Positions 11,828 through 24,158 of a stretch of 64,000 nt of DNA are shown piece after piece. The notes below the pieces were generated by a model that searched no databases, was not told the origin of the DNA, and was given only the letters and a program-made list of their open reading frames with translations. The position numbers and the translations under genes are program-made. The DNA lies in the NCBI GenBank assembly GCA_031472005.1, contig PZJY01000002.1, positions 3,410,001 through 3,474,000 on the forward strand, written 5' to 3'. This DNA is from Tetracladium setigerum. Its lineage: Eukaryota > Ascomycota > Leotiomycetes > Helotiales. The first letter of the stretch is position 1. Each line of letters begins with the position of its first letter.

Positions 11828-14546
11828 CGTGAAGTGGTGCTGGGTTGGTAGCTGTGGTTCTGTTTACCCAATTGGTCCTGCAAGTGGCGATCATGAATCG
11901 AGGAGAGTGCTCTAGAGCTCGAGTTAAAGCTGTATTCGGGAGAGCTTGCTTCTGATTTCCTGACCTTCAAACAATCATGGTGGTCGTGGCTTTCGAGGTG
12001 TGCGCCGGACTGACCACTGGTTTTGCAAGAATGATCTCTCGACGGCAGTTATAAAAATAAAAGGGCTGATGTTTTCCTCTTGCGGGGGTAGCACCAAACT
12101 CTGTTTCAACGCGCACGACCTTCCTCCTCGAGCTATACTGCTATAGCAACGATGCTTTTTCGCAATCACGCTGTATTGGCTTCGCGGGACGTCCGATAAC
12201 TAAACTTGACAGGTGTATGCAACGGGCGGCCAGAAAAGATGTTCGGGAAAGGGAAAGCAGGAGAGACGCTGCAGAAGCATGGACGTGGTGGTGTTGGGCG
12301 GAGGGTGCGTGGTGTTTTTCAGAATCCGAAGAGAGGATCGTGTCCCAGGACCGTGCCAAAAGTGCAATCTCCATCAATTGACGATTCGGGATGCTGGCCG
12401 ATAAGTGCTGAAATGAAAGACAGGTCGTAGTACGGAGTAGTTTAGTGTGAGCCAGACCAGCGAATCTTGTGGGACGAGGTTTGGCCTGCTCATTCGCCCA
12501 ACACATTTTCAGTAGTCGAGGAACAGGGGGGCCGAGGACTACCGACTGCCCAGAGCTTGATGGACATCGTGGACAGTGGAGATAATAGAGGGACCCTCAC
12601 GACCCAAGTCACCCAAGAAGGCCAAAAGAAGTTCGGATGGAAAGGGGGGAGGGGAGGAGGCCATGTCGAGGACAGGGATATGAGTTAGAGGACAAGCCTA
12701 CACATCATGGAGATGCGTAATATTCTTCAGCGTGACAGCCGAAATGTACCGCTCATCCGACAATATGCAACTCATATTGAAAGGGACCCTGCAGGTACAG
12801 GAGTAGAGGGGACAAGGGGCAATAGACTATCGAGCAAACGAACAACGAGTAATTACCTACCTCGGGAGGTAGATATGACTGCATCAGGAAGGGCAAACAA
12901 ACGGGAATCTACTGGGACTGCAGTATGATTATCAACCTTTCAACCATGGAATAATGTCTCTTCCAACACCTGAAGGAGGACTGTCGTTTGTCTCGGGGTC
13001 TCGAAAGGTTCAAGTTTCAGCTTTTCCATTGGCTACCAAAGAAACCCACGGCCGCCTCAAATCTCAATCTCAATCTCAATCACACCCAACGACCAAGGGA
13101 TCGGATCGGGTGACTTCAACACGAATTAAAATGGTACTGTAACTTCTGTTGGTCAGGTAGGTGGTACCTTAGCTGGGGCAAAATATATGCTATTGAATTC
13201 TGCCGGCGCACATTATTGTTAGCCCGGTCATAACAAGTAAGTGTTTCAATTACAGAGAGTCAGCAATTCAGTAGTGCAACCAACACATACGAAGTACGCA
13301 CTAGCACTATCAAACTTACACCTCCCCCTTTTCCTACTGTACAGTACGTACCTACAGTACCTTTGGGCAGCTAATGCAATACCGGTAGTTTTGGAAAAAC
13401 TCTGATTTGCTGTTTGCATCTTGACAGCTAACAGTCGTTTACTAATCACTCCCTTTCCTTCCCTCCTGTCTCTCCCTCTCTCTTCCCTTCGGCAAACCCA
13501 CGACAGCGGTTTGTGCACAACTTTCAGCGCTCGCTCTCTCTCACAACGACCAAGCATGTGGGAAATCTCCACCATGACTCGCATCCAAAAAGCAAAGAAC
13601 AAGCCACTGCTAGAAAACCCCTGGATTTATTCTTCTCTGCTATTCCACACAGACCGCGGCACGAAGGGGGGCCTCGGCCGCCTTCACAAGCACACCAAAC
13701 TTCCGAAAGGTACGCTTTGATGTCGATGTGATGTGATTTCAACCGAGCACCACGAGACGGCTGTTGGTCTGATCTGATCTTCCTCCTATGGCGTCTTCCA
13801 TTCATCGTTCGAAAAAATGACTGCCCTACAAAAGAAAAAAAATAACAACAACAACAACAACAACGAGATCCCCCATTCTTCACTTTTTGCTTTTCCTGGA
13901 CGTCAAAACGGATGCGAAGATGGAATATGCACTCATCTCACCACAATTCGCTTGTGCCACGTTTCACAGCTCCCAAAGTTTCATCTTGAGGGCATCGCGG
14001 GAACTTTTACCTTCCCTTCGTAGCATTTGCATCTCGCCTTGCGTTGCTTTTGCCTCCTTTCTCTCGGAAGAGGGCATCATTCTGCCGCTTTAATATATGT
14101 ATGTGTTATACAAACATGACCAAAACAGTTCGCACATGCAGCTTCCCGTGCGGGAGAGAGAATCGAAAATACATTTCGAGATCTGCGGCATTGTCCGAAA
14201 ACTTCGTGACTAACCGGCCATATCGTAATAACACTTCCCTTACAAGATGTGGCCAGTGAGATATGGATTCCTTGTGAATGGATACAGTACATGAAGTCTT
14301 ACATACTCTTTCACGTGCACGGTTGTAAGTTGAGTGCCATCCGAGATACAGCAATGCCCTGAGATGAACTACCAGGATGAACTCTAGCAAATCAACCTCC
14401 TGAAGAAAAGCAAATCCTGTGTAGCCATCAGATATACACGACATCAATATCAATAACAAATATTGACACATCCCACATAATAACATCTCTGTTGGCTGGA
14501 CGGAGGTATCGAGTGGAGAGGTTCTGGCTTACGTCTTCAACCGTAC
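11828..14546. other. 2.7-kb intergenic region, promoter side of the serine-rich gene
   Basis: No convincing gene. Recognisable items are a TACGGAGTA motif at 12431-12439, a (TCTCAA)n-like stretch near 13060-13082, a cluster of CAGTAC/GTAC palindromic steps at 13336-13362, and an (AAC)n microsatellite at 13844-13864. The longer ORFs (about 120 codons at most) have low-complexity translations and no recognisable domain. Confidence 0.55.
13844..13864. repeat. (AAC)n microsatellite
   Basis: Seven consecutive AAC-type triplets follow an A-rich stretch in intergenic DNA. It lies outside any supported gene. Confidence 0.8.
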
Positions 14547-17244
14547 TTACCACCCATTATTCATAGTGACTGCAGCAGAGGTTCTAGTCTGCTCAAACTT
14601 CATCTTTTTGCTGACCTTGCTGTTGGCTGTATCGGTGAAGCTACCGGATTTTCGCTTGTTGTCTAATGTAGATCCGTGAGGATTTAGGCCAGCTTGGTGA
14701 TGAGATGAGTTCTCAATCGTAGGACTTGTGAGGGGGGAGGGCATGCCCTCATCTGCTGTGCTGCTATCATCACCACTGATTGAGTACGAAATTGCAGATT
14801 TCTTGGTCCAAGTCGAAGTCTCACCAACTGCTGGTGAGCCACTATCTCTGAAGGATGGTGGTCCACGAAGACTGAAATGCATGCTTTGCAAAGATCCAGA
14901 CTGGCTCGTTGCCATAGACATTTTGCTGCGGTCAAGCTACTTTCCGTTAGCCAAAATCTTAGATATCAACCTGGATATATGCTCACAAACTGCTCAATAT
15001 TCTTCTTGGGGTCAAGAATACTTGGAATATGCACTCCATTCACGAAAGAACACTCAACGCATCCATCCCTCCGGGAGAACTCTACCAAATCTTGTTCGGC
15101 AAGTGATTGCAAGACGAAATTTGCCATGTTCTGTGAACATCCTGTAAGGATCAGCCTCGTCCTATCCCTTCTAAATTACAGAAATGCACATACCGAGGTA
15201 TTGACCGAGTTCTTGCATCGATAACAGCACAGGGGATGAGCCAAGTTTCTTGATAAAGTACAACGCTCTCCTGCTGACACAAAGATGCGCCATGTCACCT
15301 AAAGTCCTATTATCACTCTCTAATGGCGAGCTGCGAAAGAGGCATTGATAGCAGACGTGTGTTTTGGGGCGTTCGATATCATAGCCGTAGCATGGGTAGT
15401 GTTGATGGGTGGCACAGATCTCACACTCAATCTGAGCCCGTCAGTATCTGTAGAAAATGAAAGTTGGTACTCGTAACTGACCAATTCCTCTTGTATATCT
15501 GTAGACTCACAACCACACTCCAGATTTGGTTGAACTTGTCCGTCACAGTTGTCCTGGAATCCCGCAGTTCTTCTCGTCTTTCTGACAAGCTCGATGATCT
15601 CTTGCGAATATGGTAGCAACCCGTTGATCTGCTGGCTGGTGACATGCTCTGTGCGTGATGCTGACGTGAGAATTGGCGAAGAACTGTTGTGCAAGGGAAG
15701 CGTGTCTTGAGTTGAGTCCTGTTTGCTCCGGTGACGTTGCTAGCAAAACATTATTATCGATGGCACAAACCCAATCGCTTTGTTTGTACATACCATGCCT
15801 CTGAAACTTCTGATATTCTCTATCTGGGTTTCACCAAGGCCCGAGGGTATCCGTAGTTCACTTTGAGATTTGCGCCGAGTCAATTCGTTTAAGTTACTGA
15901 GCCCCTGCTGCAAGAAGAATTTGTAAGTTTAAAGCATCAACTTATGTTGAAAACATCTTACCATTTTGTCTGTTTGCTCAGTGATTTCTAATTGCCTATG
16001 ATCTAGCAATGAGGGTTGACGAGACATCAATTGTGTTTTATTGTTGAGCGCTGCTACTGAAGGATGTGTATAGCAACCTTCCGAGGGTTGAGGAGAGACA
16101 GACCATCCGATATTAACGCTGTCAGATGTTAGCGACGATCACTTACAAGCAGGAGGCCACGTATACCCATGAAAGCCGGTTTCGATGGTCAAGTCACGCT
16201 TGTAATCTAAGCTCGTCTTAGCTGTATCATTCGAGGCATGAAGCAGCCTCGAGGTATCAATATCCCCTGCATCGAATAAAGGTGGCTGATATCCACGGGG
16301 ACAATCGTCGTTAAACAAAAGAGACATTGCCAAGCGACAGGTACCTTCTATGAAATCAAATATCAGCATTACTCACACCATTTTCGACAAGTAAAGGGGC
16401 AGTTACGTGGAAGTGGTGGAAAACTGGCGATTCCGGTGCTTAATTTGTCCTCGAATATCTCGACGAGGGTACGAATCCTGCTTTTGGCAGCAGCCAGTGG
16501 TACTGCGCCTGCAGATATGTTGTCATTCTTCATGCTGCTAATTTCAATCTGAGGACTAGGTCCGTAGGTAAAGCTCAGGGTGTATGACTCTATCTTGTTT
16601 TCAAAACCGGCTGGCTTGCCATCAACAGAGTGGATGGAGAGGTCAAACTTCTTCAGGTAACCAAGCTCGAGGGCTGCCGAAACGCCATGTTCCTTTCAAA
16701 TCATTAATAAATCGTTGGTCTGGTCGTGAAAAGACTTACAAGCCAGTCGAGCACCTTGTCCGCGCCATCATGTACACCCCGAGGGAGCACCTTCCACATG
16801 CTGAGACCCTCAACCACTGGCACGAAGCCTGCTTTTTGGCCAACAAAAGACTCATACGTGGTTTCTGGATTGGCAGGATCGTATTGCCGAAGGAGATACT
16901 TGAGTCTGGGGAACAGGGTCCTATTTTACTGTTAAGTGTTCTGAATGACATGGAAGGGTGATCGGAATGTACCTGGTGGCGGCAATGCGACTGAGCTGGA
17001 TAGAAATAGATACGTTAGCAAAAAACAGGCTGAAAATTGCAGGTGCACTTACAACCACAAGCGACAGAATCTTCAGCTGTTCATAGCTTTGCTTCTGAGT
17101 GAACGGACCGTTGGAAGGCTTGACCTTTGGAGGAATCAATCCTGTTTGTGATTTTCGTGGTCTCTGCGTTTTTGAGACAGCGGAAGACTTTGAACTACTA
17201 GGTTTTGCGGCGCGGTTGCCCTTCTTGCGGATTACTGGAGGCAT
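14547..17244 (-). CDS. HOP1: Meiotic chromosome-axis protein Hop1: HORMA domain plus C-terminal zinc finger
   Basis: Hop1 is a component of the meiotic chromosome axis that recruits Mek1 and promotes inter-homologue recombination. Eleven exons join in frame to 724 residues: 17244-17053, 16995-16973, 16920-16740, 16692-16407, 16347-16167, 16118-15962, 15907-15794, 15739-15482, 15431-15194, 15141-14987 and 14936-14547. The HORMA domain covers about residues 45-285 (QKQSYEQLKILSLVV, then TLFPRLKYLLRQY, WKVLPRGVHDGADKVLDWL and YTLSFTY). Around 448-495 there is a PHD-like zinc finger: CGC, then CEIC, HYPCYGY and CYQC, as in Hop1. A Ser/Lys-rich tail follows. Exon 2 is only 23 nt. For exon 5 a GTATAC donor at 16166 keeps frame, whereas the stronger-looking GTAAGT donor at 16146 leads to a stop in the next exon. 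It diverges from CDC4 across 1.7 kb. Confidence 0.85.
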
Positions 17245-18950
17245 TTGAGAAATTGCAGCAGAGGCAGAGTAGCAGACGCTGAGCAGTGAGGACGGCGAAG
17301 ATGGAGACGGGGTGAACGGCTTGAAGCAAAGGCTTGGAGACAGAGAAAGAGACGACGCAGTGAAATAGATAAAATTCAAGACAGAGGCGGAGACGAGATG
17401 GATATATAGAAAGAGGGTGAAGGTTGGGGGGAAAAAAGAGTTGAAGTGAGGACGTCGAACTTGGGATCTCGAAAGTCTTGGCGCAGCAGGTACTTTGGAA
17501 GGAGCAGCCAGCTGATTGATGCTCTCACACTCAACCACTTGAATATCTGAAGATAGTATTCTGAATTTTTTTTGGGGAGAATACCATTCAATAAGATATG
17601 AGATTGCAGAAAGGGCCTTGCAACCATTGAACAACCACCACCGTCCTTGTTTGCTCAAGCAAGCTTCCAATTCCAACTAGAATACAGCCTCTGTAAATCA
17701 ACCTGCGGAGATGAACTTCCCAGGAATATAAAGCATCCAGTAGATAATAGGTACCTTAAGCCATTGATACCACCTAGTGGCTGATGCTGATGTCTGCTCC
17801 AGATACACACTTTTTGTGGCTGCCATACGCAGGATCTTTGGCATTTCTTCAACTTGATAATGGTTCCCCATCAGAATTCATACCTGCAAATGCTTCCAAA
17901 CTACTTGCTGTGACCATGGTTCTACAAATTCAGTACAGACTGCAAATGGAAGTATTGCTAAACCTGACATTGACCATATTATCCACCCTGACAGTAGGCC
18001 TACATTCTTCTCCACTTCCAGATAATTGATTAGCGTGAAGGCAGCAGTTGACATGCCAATCCCAGACTATTGGACACTTCCAATATCAGGATATTCCTTT
18101 TGATACTAGGCTTTGCCATAGATATCCCCGGACTCGATATAGATTCGTTGTCCTTTCGTCCTCGGCTGGTAAAGCGCAAGTGGGAGGTACAATTATGCAA
18201 AGGGTGGCGGCAATTGGGACTCGATCACTTTGGGTCTACCTAGATAACTCTTGATAAGTTCCAAAGTAGGGGAGGGTGCTACCTACCTTACCTAGTGAGA
18301 ATATAAGAGTGACAAGTCACAGAAACCAGTAGAAGATTTTGAGATTATTAAGGTGAGGGCAGAACAGGCGGGCGACGTTGGGAAGGGAAAGGTTGGAACG
18401 GAACAGCCGCCGCGCCCCCCGCCAAGGCTTTGGAAAAGAACGCAGCCGACAAGCGACTGCTCTTGTCATCCATCCCGACCCGAGCAGAATGCGACGGAGA
18501 GAATGAGAGAAAGCAAGAACACAACACCAAACAACTCCACTCACCCGTCAAAGGCCCCCCGTCCCGTCACTCCTCGATCTTCGCTTTCCTTCTTTATTGT
18601 TTGCCGGTGTCTTCTTGGGTTTGTTTCTTCCTGGCGCTCTGTATCTGCTCAACACATACCCGCTCGACATCCTTAAACCCCGATTCCCGCACTTTTGTTC
18701 GCCCTTCTAAGACAGATTCACCCCACCACAACCACCACAACCTTCGACAGGAATCCTACGGCTTTGATATGGTGCTGGCAGACCACTAGGATAACGGTGG
18801 AAGTGAATAGCCTCAAGGCTCACACGCGTTTGACATCTCGTGTCGAGGACGCGTTCCATTCACCCACAAAGAGAGGGGCGGGAAGAGGATATAATCCAAG
18901 GGTTCCCGACTACACTCTTAACAACCACGACCGATCTACCCATCGTAGCG
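17245..18950. other. Divergent intergenic region between HOP1 and CDC4
   Basis: This 1.7-kb stretch carries the promoters of both divergent genes. No gene is supported. The CDC4-proximal part (about 18350-18950) is CA/CT-rich and probably contains its 5' leader. An ATG at 18840 lies in frame with the CDC4 start without an intervening stop, so it is either an alternative start or an in-frame leader ATG. Confidence 0.5.
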
Positions 18951-21900
18951 ATGGAGCCACCCAACCGACCTCCTCCAAAGCGACGTGCTGTGTCAATGCA
19001 ATCAAACAATATTTCCTCATCCCACAACTTTGCACCCGATGCATCGCCTAGTCCATATATCTCGAATCCCATCTCTACGTCCGCCGCCACTGAAAGCCCA
19101 CGCCCTCCCTCAAGAGGTCAACATGTTGTGCTTGTCGACTGGAAGGAGGGCAGTGATGCTGTTTCACGACATACTTCTAGGCTGGAGATCGAGTTGGCAG
19201 AATGCGTAGAGACCAAAACGGTTACGACCACCACGACCACTAAGCGCTCATACCCACCACTCCTTATCCATCAACAATCACTGGCGAACCTCGATGCAAA
19301 GGAGTACCCTTTGGCTCTGAAGGAAACACCTGCTGAGCTCTCCAAGTTTTCTTATGGACTCGAAGCTCATATGTTGAAGGCCTCTGCCCGGGTTCAGAAG
19401 CGAGAGGTACTAGATATCCAGGGCATTGAAGAAAATTCGACAATAGCTAACTTCTTGTATCACAGGGCTCGTCACTGCGATCATTTAGTCTCAATGATAC
19501 TAGGCCTACTTCTCACAATGTCGCCAGAACCCACTCTCCAGATTTGGGAGAGTCCGACTTTGCGGATCGACTTCGGCAACAGGAGACGATGATACAGCAT
19601 ATGCATTCAAATAGAAACACGAAGCAATCTCGTCCCACACTTCTACAGTCTCTGGGGGTTCAAAAAAGGCAGTCGCTAAAGCCTCTCAAAGGCAATCTTC
19701 GAAAGGACTTGGGATGCGCCTATCCGACGACACCCTTTTTCCTGCCACCCCTGATGCATCTGAGGTTGAGACTTCGACCAACAGCAATACTCGTTCTCGC
19801 AAATCCTTCTTCGAAAACACCTATACACCTCATTCCGGGCGAAGCCAAGACGATTCCTTTGGGGATGCCGTGAGTTCTTCGGAAGCACTAGATCAGGATG
19901 CATTTGCGAATGCTGTCGCTACACCCCCGATTGCCGAGTCGGACCTTGAGCCTTCAGGTGAAGCTGGTGCGTCTATCGCAACTTTGCCAACATTGGATAC
20001 TCTCGCCGCCCAAAATGCCAGCCTTCCAAGTCCAGGGCTCTCCCCGGCATCTCTCACAGCCGACCTCGAGGGCGCGTTCCCAGATTCGGAAGGGGAGGAG
20101 GAAGATAGCCCAGTCACTCAATCGCAGAGAGCCAAGACACAATGAATGATGATATGGTTTTGAGAGTCTCTAAACGACGAGGATTCTCTGCACGTCGACA
20201 AGATTTGGGCGAATACTCGGGTGCAGCTCAAGCTGGAACCACTACAATGATGGATACGACGTCTATGCTTGCAACATTTGATGCGATGCCAAACGATATG
20301 CAGTCCTTCATGATGTATCAGTTCTTACGGCGATGCTCACGTAAGACCCTCCATGTTATTGCGGGTGTCGTCAATCCTGCATTGAAGTGTGACTTTTTAG
20401 GCCAACTTCCCTTGGAATTGAGTCTCCACATCTTGAGCTTTCTTGATTTCAAGGACCATTGCCGTGCCGCTCAAGTATCGAAGCAATGGAGAATCATAGT
20501 CGATACGAACGAGACTGGTTGGAAAGACCTTCTTGACCGGGATGGCTTCGTTTTGCCTGCCGGAGAGCTTGATCGTGCAATCAATCAAGGTTGGGGCTGG
20601 CAAGATCCACATGGCACAGAAGGTTACGAACAAGATTTGAGTGTTAGGCAGCGCCCTTCGTCGACGAGCAAGAAAGTTGAATATGAACACCCAAGACGTG
20701 GAGTTCGGGCATCGACCAAGAGAAAACGAGGGCCAGCAGGAATCGGGAGCGAGCGATCCAAGCGTATTGCCGCTGCCGAGCATGAGTTCTCAGACAAGGC
20801 AAAAACCTTGGTCAATAGTTATGCAGGTCCTGCCAAATTCCACAAATCCGAAGGGCCATTCACGGCTGCCTCCGCTGCTGCACTGGCTGTTCCTGATCCT
20901 GGCCTTGGACTTCCCAATCTGCGATCATTGCATCTATTCAAATCTCTTTATCGCCGACACTACTTGCTTCAAGAAAATTGGATGAGCGGAAAGGTTGCAC
21001 CTCATCATTTTGCATTCCCGGCTCATCCCAATCATGTCATCACTTGTCTCCAATTCGACGATGACAAGATCATTACAGGAAGCGACGATACTCTCATCCA
21101 TGTCTACGACACAAAGACTGGCCATTTGCGAAAGAAACTCGAGGGCCATGAGGGTGGCGTTTGGGCTTTACAGTATGAAGGCAACGTCCTCGTATCTGGA
21201 TCTACGGATCGTTCAGTCCGTGTTTGGGACATCGAAAAGGGCCTCTGTACTCAGGTTTTCCATGGCCATACGTCAACAGTCCGTTGTCTTCAAATTCTTA
21301 TGCCCGAGCTTGCTGGTTACAACGAGAACGGTGCAATCATGCTTCCAGAAAAGCCTTTAATTATCACCGGATCTAGGGACTCTCAGTTGCGTGTTTGGCG
21401 ACTACCTGAGCAAGGATCAAAGAGATACATTCAAACCGGGCCTCCTGCAAACGATGCCGACTGTCCATACTTTGTCCGTGTTCTTGGTGGGCATACTCAC
21501 TCTGTCCGCGCTATTGCAGCTCACCAAGACACGCTGGTTAGTGGAAGCTATGACAATACAGTCCGAGTCTGGAAGATCTCCACTGGCGAGACGGTGCATC
21601 GCCTCCATGGTCACGCAATGAAGGTTTATAGCGTCGTTCTTGACCACAAGCGCAATCGATGCATTAGTGGCTCTATGGATAACTATGTCAAGATATGGTC
21701 TCTCGAAACCGGTGCCTGTCTCTACACTTTGGATGGCCATTCGTCTCTGGTTGGCCTTCTCGACCTTCGTGACGAACGCCTAGTCTCAGCAGCCGCGGAT
21801 TCTACCTTACGAATCTGGGATCCAGAGAACGGACAGTGTAAAAGCACCCTGAGTGCTCACACTGGTGCAATTACCTGTTTCCAGCACGATGACCGAAAGG

Positions 21901-22240
21901 TTATATCTGGATCTGACAGAACTTTGAAGATGTGGAACGTGAAGACCGGCGAGTGTATGAAGGATCTTCTCACCGATCTAACCGGGGTTTGGCAAGTCAA
22001 ATTCGATGAGCGAAGATGCGTTGCCGCCGTGCAGCGTGACAACCTGACTTTTGTCGAGGTTAGTATTCTTTCGATCGTCTTTCAAATAGCCCACTAATCT
22101 GTTTCCAGGTTCTCGATTTTGGCGCTTCTCGTGATGGCATTCCATCAGGCGTGCGTGGTTCGCGAAAGCTTGTCCGATCCGATGAGACGAGAACTGCCCC
22201 TGGTCCTATCGTTGTATCGGACGAAGAGGAAGTTCTCTGA
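18951..22240 (+). CDS. CDC4: CDC4-type F-box/WD40 substrate receptor of an SCF ubiquitin ligase, two frame breaks
   Basis: The product is a Cdc4/Pop1/FBXW7-type adaptor that binds phosphodegrons and presents substrates such as cyclin-dependent kinase inhibitors to the SCF ubiquitin ligase in the nucleus. Exons are 18951-19406, 19466-22058 and 22109-22240, about 1060 residues after two one-base corrections (3181 nt present, 3183 needed). The frame breaks are at GGG 19711-19713 and CCC 20109-20111, both in the poorly conserved N-terminal half. The F-box begins near residue 465 (LPLELSLHILSFLDF), preceded by the Cdc4-type helix QFLRRCSRKTLHVIAGVVNPALKCDFL. Eight WD40 blades run from about residue 670 to 1010 (TGSDDTLIHVYD, SGSTDRSVRVWD, SGSYDNTVRVWK and so on). 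The tail has the C-terminal SDEEEVL. The 3' half is one uninterrupted frame of 651 codons, so the gene is unlikely to be dead. Confidence 0.9.
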
Positions 22241-23276
22241 TTCATTCTCGGTATCTTTTTGTGTCGACCAAAGGGGTTTGGGAGCCACCTTAACATGCGC
22301 CCTATCTTTATCCAATTGTCTGCGGGCGTTGGCGCTCAACAAAGCGATCTAGTCCAGTTTTGACTAAAGCATTCGATTTTTTCCATCATAGCATAGCGAG
22401 GATATGGGGTTTTTGGACTGTCTTTCTTCTTATTATTCTTTAGGAGGTACCCGTGTATGAATTCCTACATTTTGCGCAAAGGAGTTCATTGGGAGGTGGT
22501 TACGAATATCTGATGGCGCAACCGGGAAACAAACAGTTGGCCAGGGCTGGCCATGCAGCAGCTTCTAGAGAAGAAGTTTGCTTAATGATTAATGCCCTTG
22601 CTCTTGCCTATTGCTGAGATTGTTTATACAATACAAAAGCCTTATTTATCATTTTTGGTGTCATCTGTAAAATTTGATCCATAATCCTCTTTTCATACCT
22701 ACCAAGGGATCTCTCAAGTGTTCGTGGCCTCGCGAATTCTGTTTGGCGAGAACTTAGCACCATTGTCAAATACATAAGGTACTTTTCCATGAATACGAGC
22801 AATTTCTACGTCATAGGTCACAAACCTCAGCTTTGTTGTTACCAAGATCCACCTTTTCATGGTCAACTATTCACGACAAGCTTTCCAGTCATCAGATCTC
22901 AAAACTAGTGTTCCGTAACTGCCGGTACTCGGGACTTTCCCGAGATGACCGAATAATGGAATCTTTCGTCATTGTTGGAGATGCCCTTTGATGTTTGATA
23001 GGTTGATTGTGTTGGTTATTTCACCTCGTGCTTATTATGGTTGATATGGAATTGGATGATTTGTAGGTAATTGATAAGTCCTTGCGGGTGATCTTGAGGT
23101 GGTGAGGCATGCATGCATGGATAACTTTGCTTGATTCCCTTCACTATTTTAAACACGCACACGCTTTCCCAATCTGCGTTCTCAGCAGCACTTTGTATCT
23201 TTTTCCTTTTTTGTGAGAGAAATAGAATCACGATACTCGTAAGAATCCTCAGGGCAACCCGTCATCTTCATTCAGC
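22241..23276. other. Intergenic region between CDC4 and a membrane-protein gene
   Basis: This stretch holds the CDC4 3' flank and the promoter of the next plus-strand gene. I see no further gene or repeat of note. Confidence 0.6.
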
Positions 23277-24158
23277 ATGGCAGTAATATGGGGTCTCGAC
23301 CTCCACGAAATGCAATGGGGGAAATTCAAAAGCTCCTACATGTTCAATCAAGTATACCACCTTCGACGAACCAAAATGATCGTTTATCAACTTGCCATGA
23401 TTCTCTGCGTTGTTTCTGAATCTGTTGGAACAGCTGCTCTTTCTGGTACCTCCTCCCTCTTCGCTCTTCGCATTTCCCATCCCTCCATCTTCTTCCTTTC
23501 TAACTATTAACACATTCAAAAAGACTACGTCGACCAACAATCCGGCATGCAATCCCGCTCTCACACTCCCATCCAAGTGCACAACAACTCCTACATCGGC
23601 ATCGCGTCATACAACATCTTCATCGGCATCTCAGTCGCCACTATCTTCGGTTCCGGCTTCTTCTTCGATCTCTTCTGGCCCGAACGCGTCGAATCCCACG
23701 CTGTCAAGATATCATGGAAGATCTCAGCGGTGCTGGTGTCGGTCGCGGCGTTGGCGGATGCCATTGCCATGACGGTTATTGTGGCGACGAAGAGGGTGAC
23801 GGTTACCGGGGTGGGATTTGAGGAGGGCGAGAGTCTGTTTAGGGCGAATGGGAAGCCGGATCCGGTGTATAGGAGGAATGCGTATTGTGTTGCGAGTTGT
23901 GTGATTCTGTGGCCGGGAGTGGTGTTTTCTTTTGTGAGGTGAGTTTACTCTGGCTTTTATTTCTTGGGTGAGAGAGTGAGAGGCAGAAGATATGATGGGA
24001 AGAGGAATGGGGAAGGAGGAAGATCAATATACTGACTTTTGAATTGTAGTGCGTACATCATGTGGATATCGATAAATCATAATGATGTCCATGGACCGAA
24101 GTCAGCGAAACATCGACAGGATGTGAAGGAGAACCTGGTAGAAGGTCCCCCTAACTAG
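23277..24158 (+). CDS. Unknown fungal four-helix membrane protein, 230 residues
   Basis: I do not recognise the family. Exons are 23277-23445, 23524-23938 and 24050-24158, and all joints keep frame. Four hydrophobic segments are visible at about residues 34-56 (MIVYQLAMILCVVSES), 79-107 (YNIFIGISVATIFGSGFFFD), 117-141 (ISAVLVSVAALADAIAMTVI) and 173-202 (VASCVILWPGVVFSFVRSAY). There is no cleavable signal peptide. The loops carry a Tyr/Asp/Gln-rich segment after helix 1 and a short hydrophilic tail. The third base of codons turns strongly G-rich from about 23700 onward, in contrast to the C-rich first half. A role in a membrane complex is possible but nothing decides it. Confidence 0.75.

Noticed and set aside
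19870..20108. An intron in CDC4 starting at the GTGAGT near 19870 to explain the second frame break
   Set aside because: No acceptor before the third frame opens gives a correct phase with a pyrimidine tract, and the removed sequence reads as ordinary coding.
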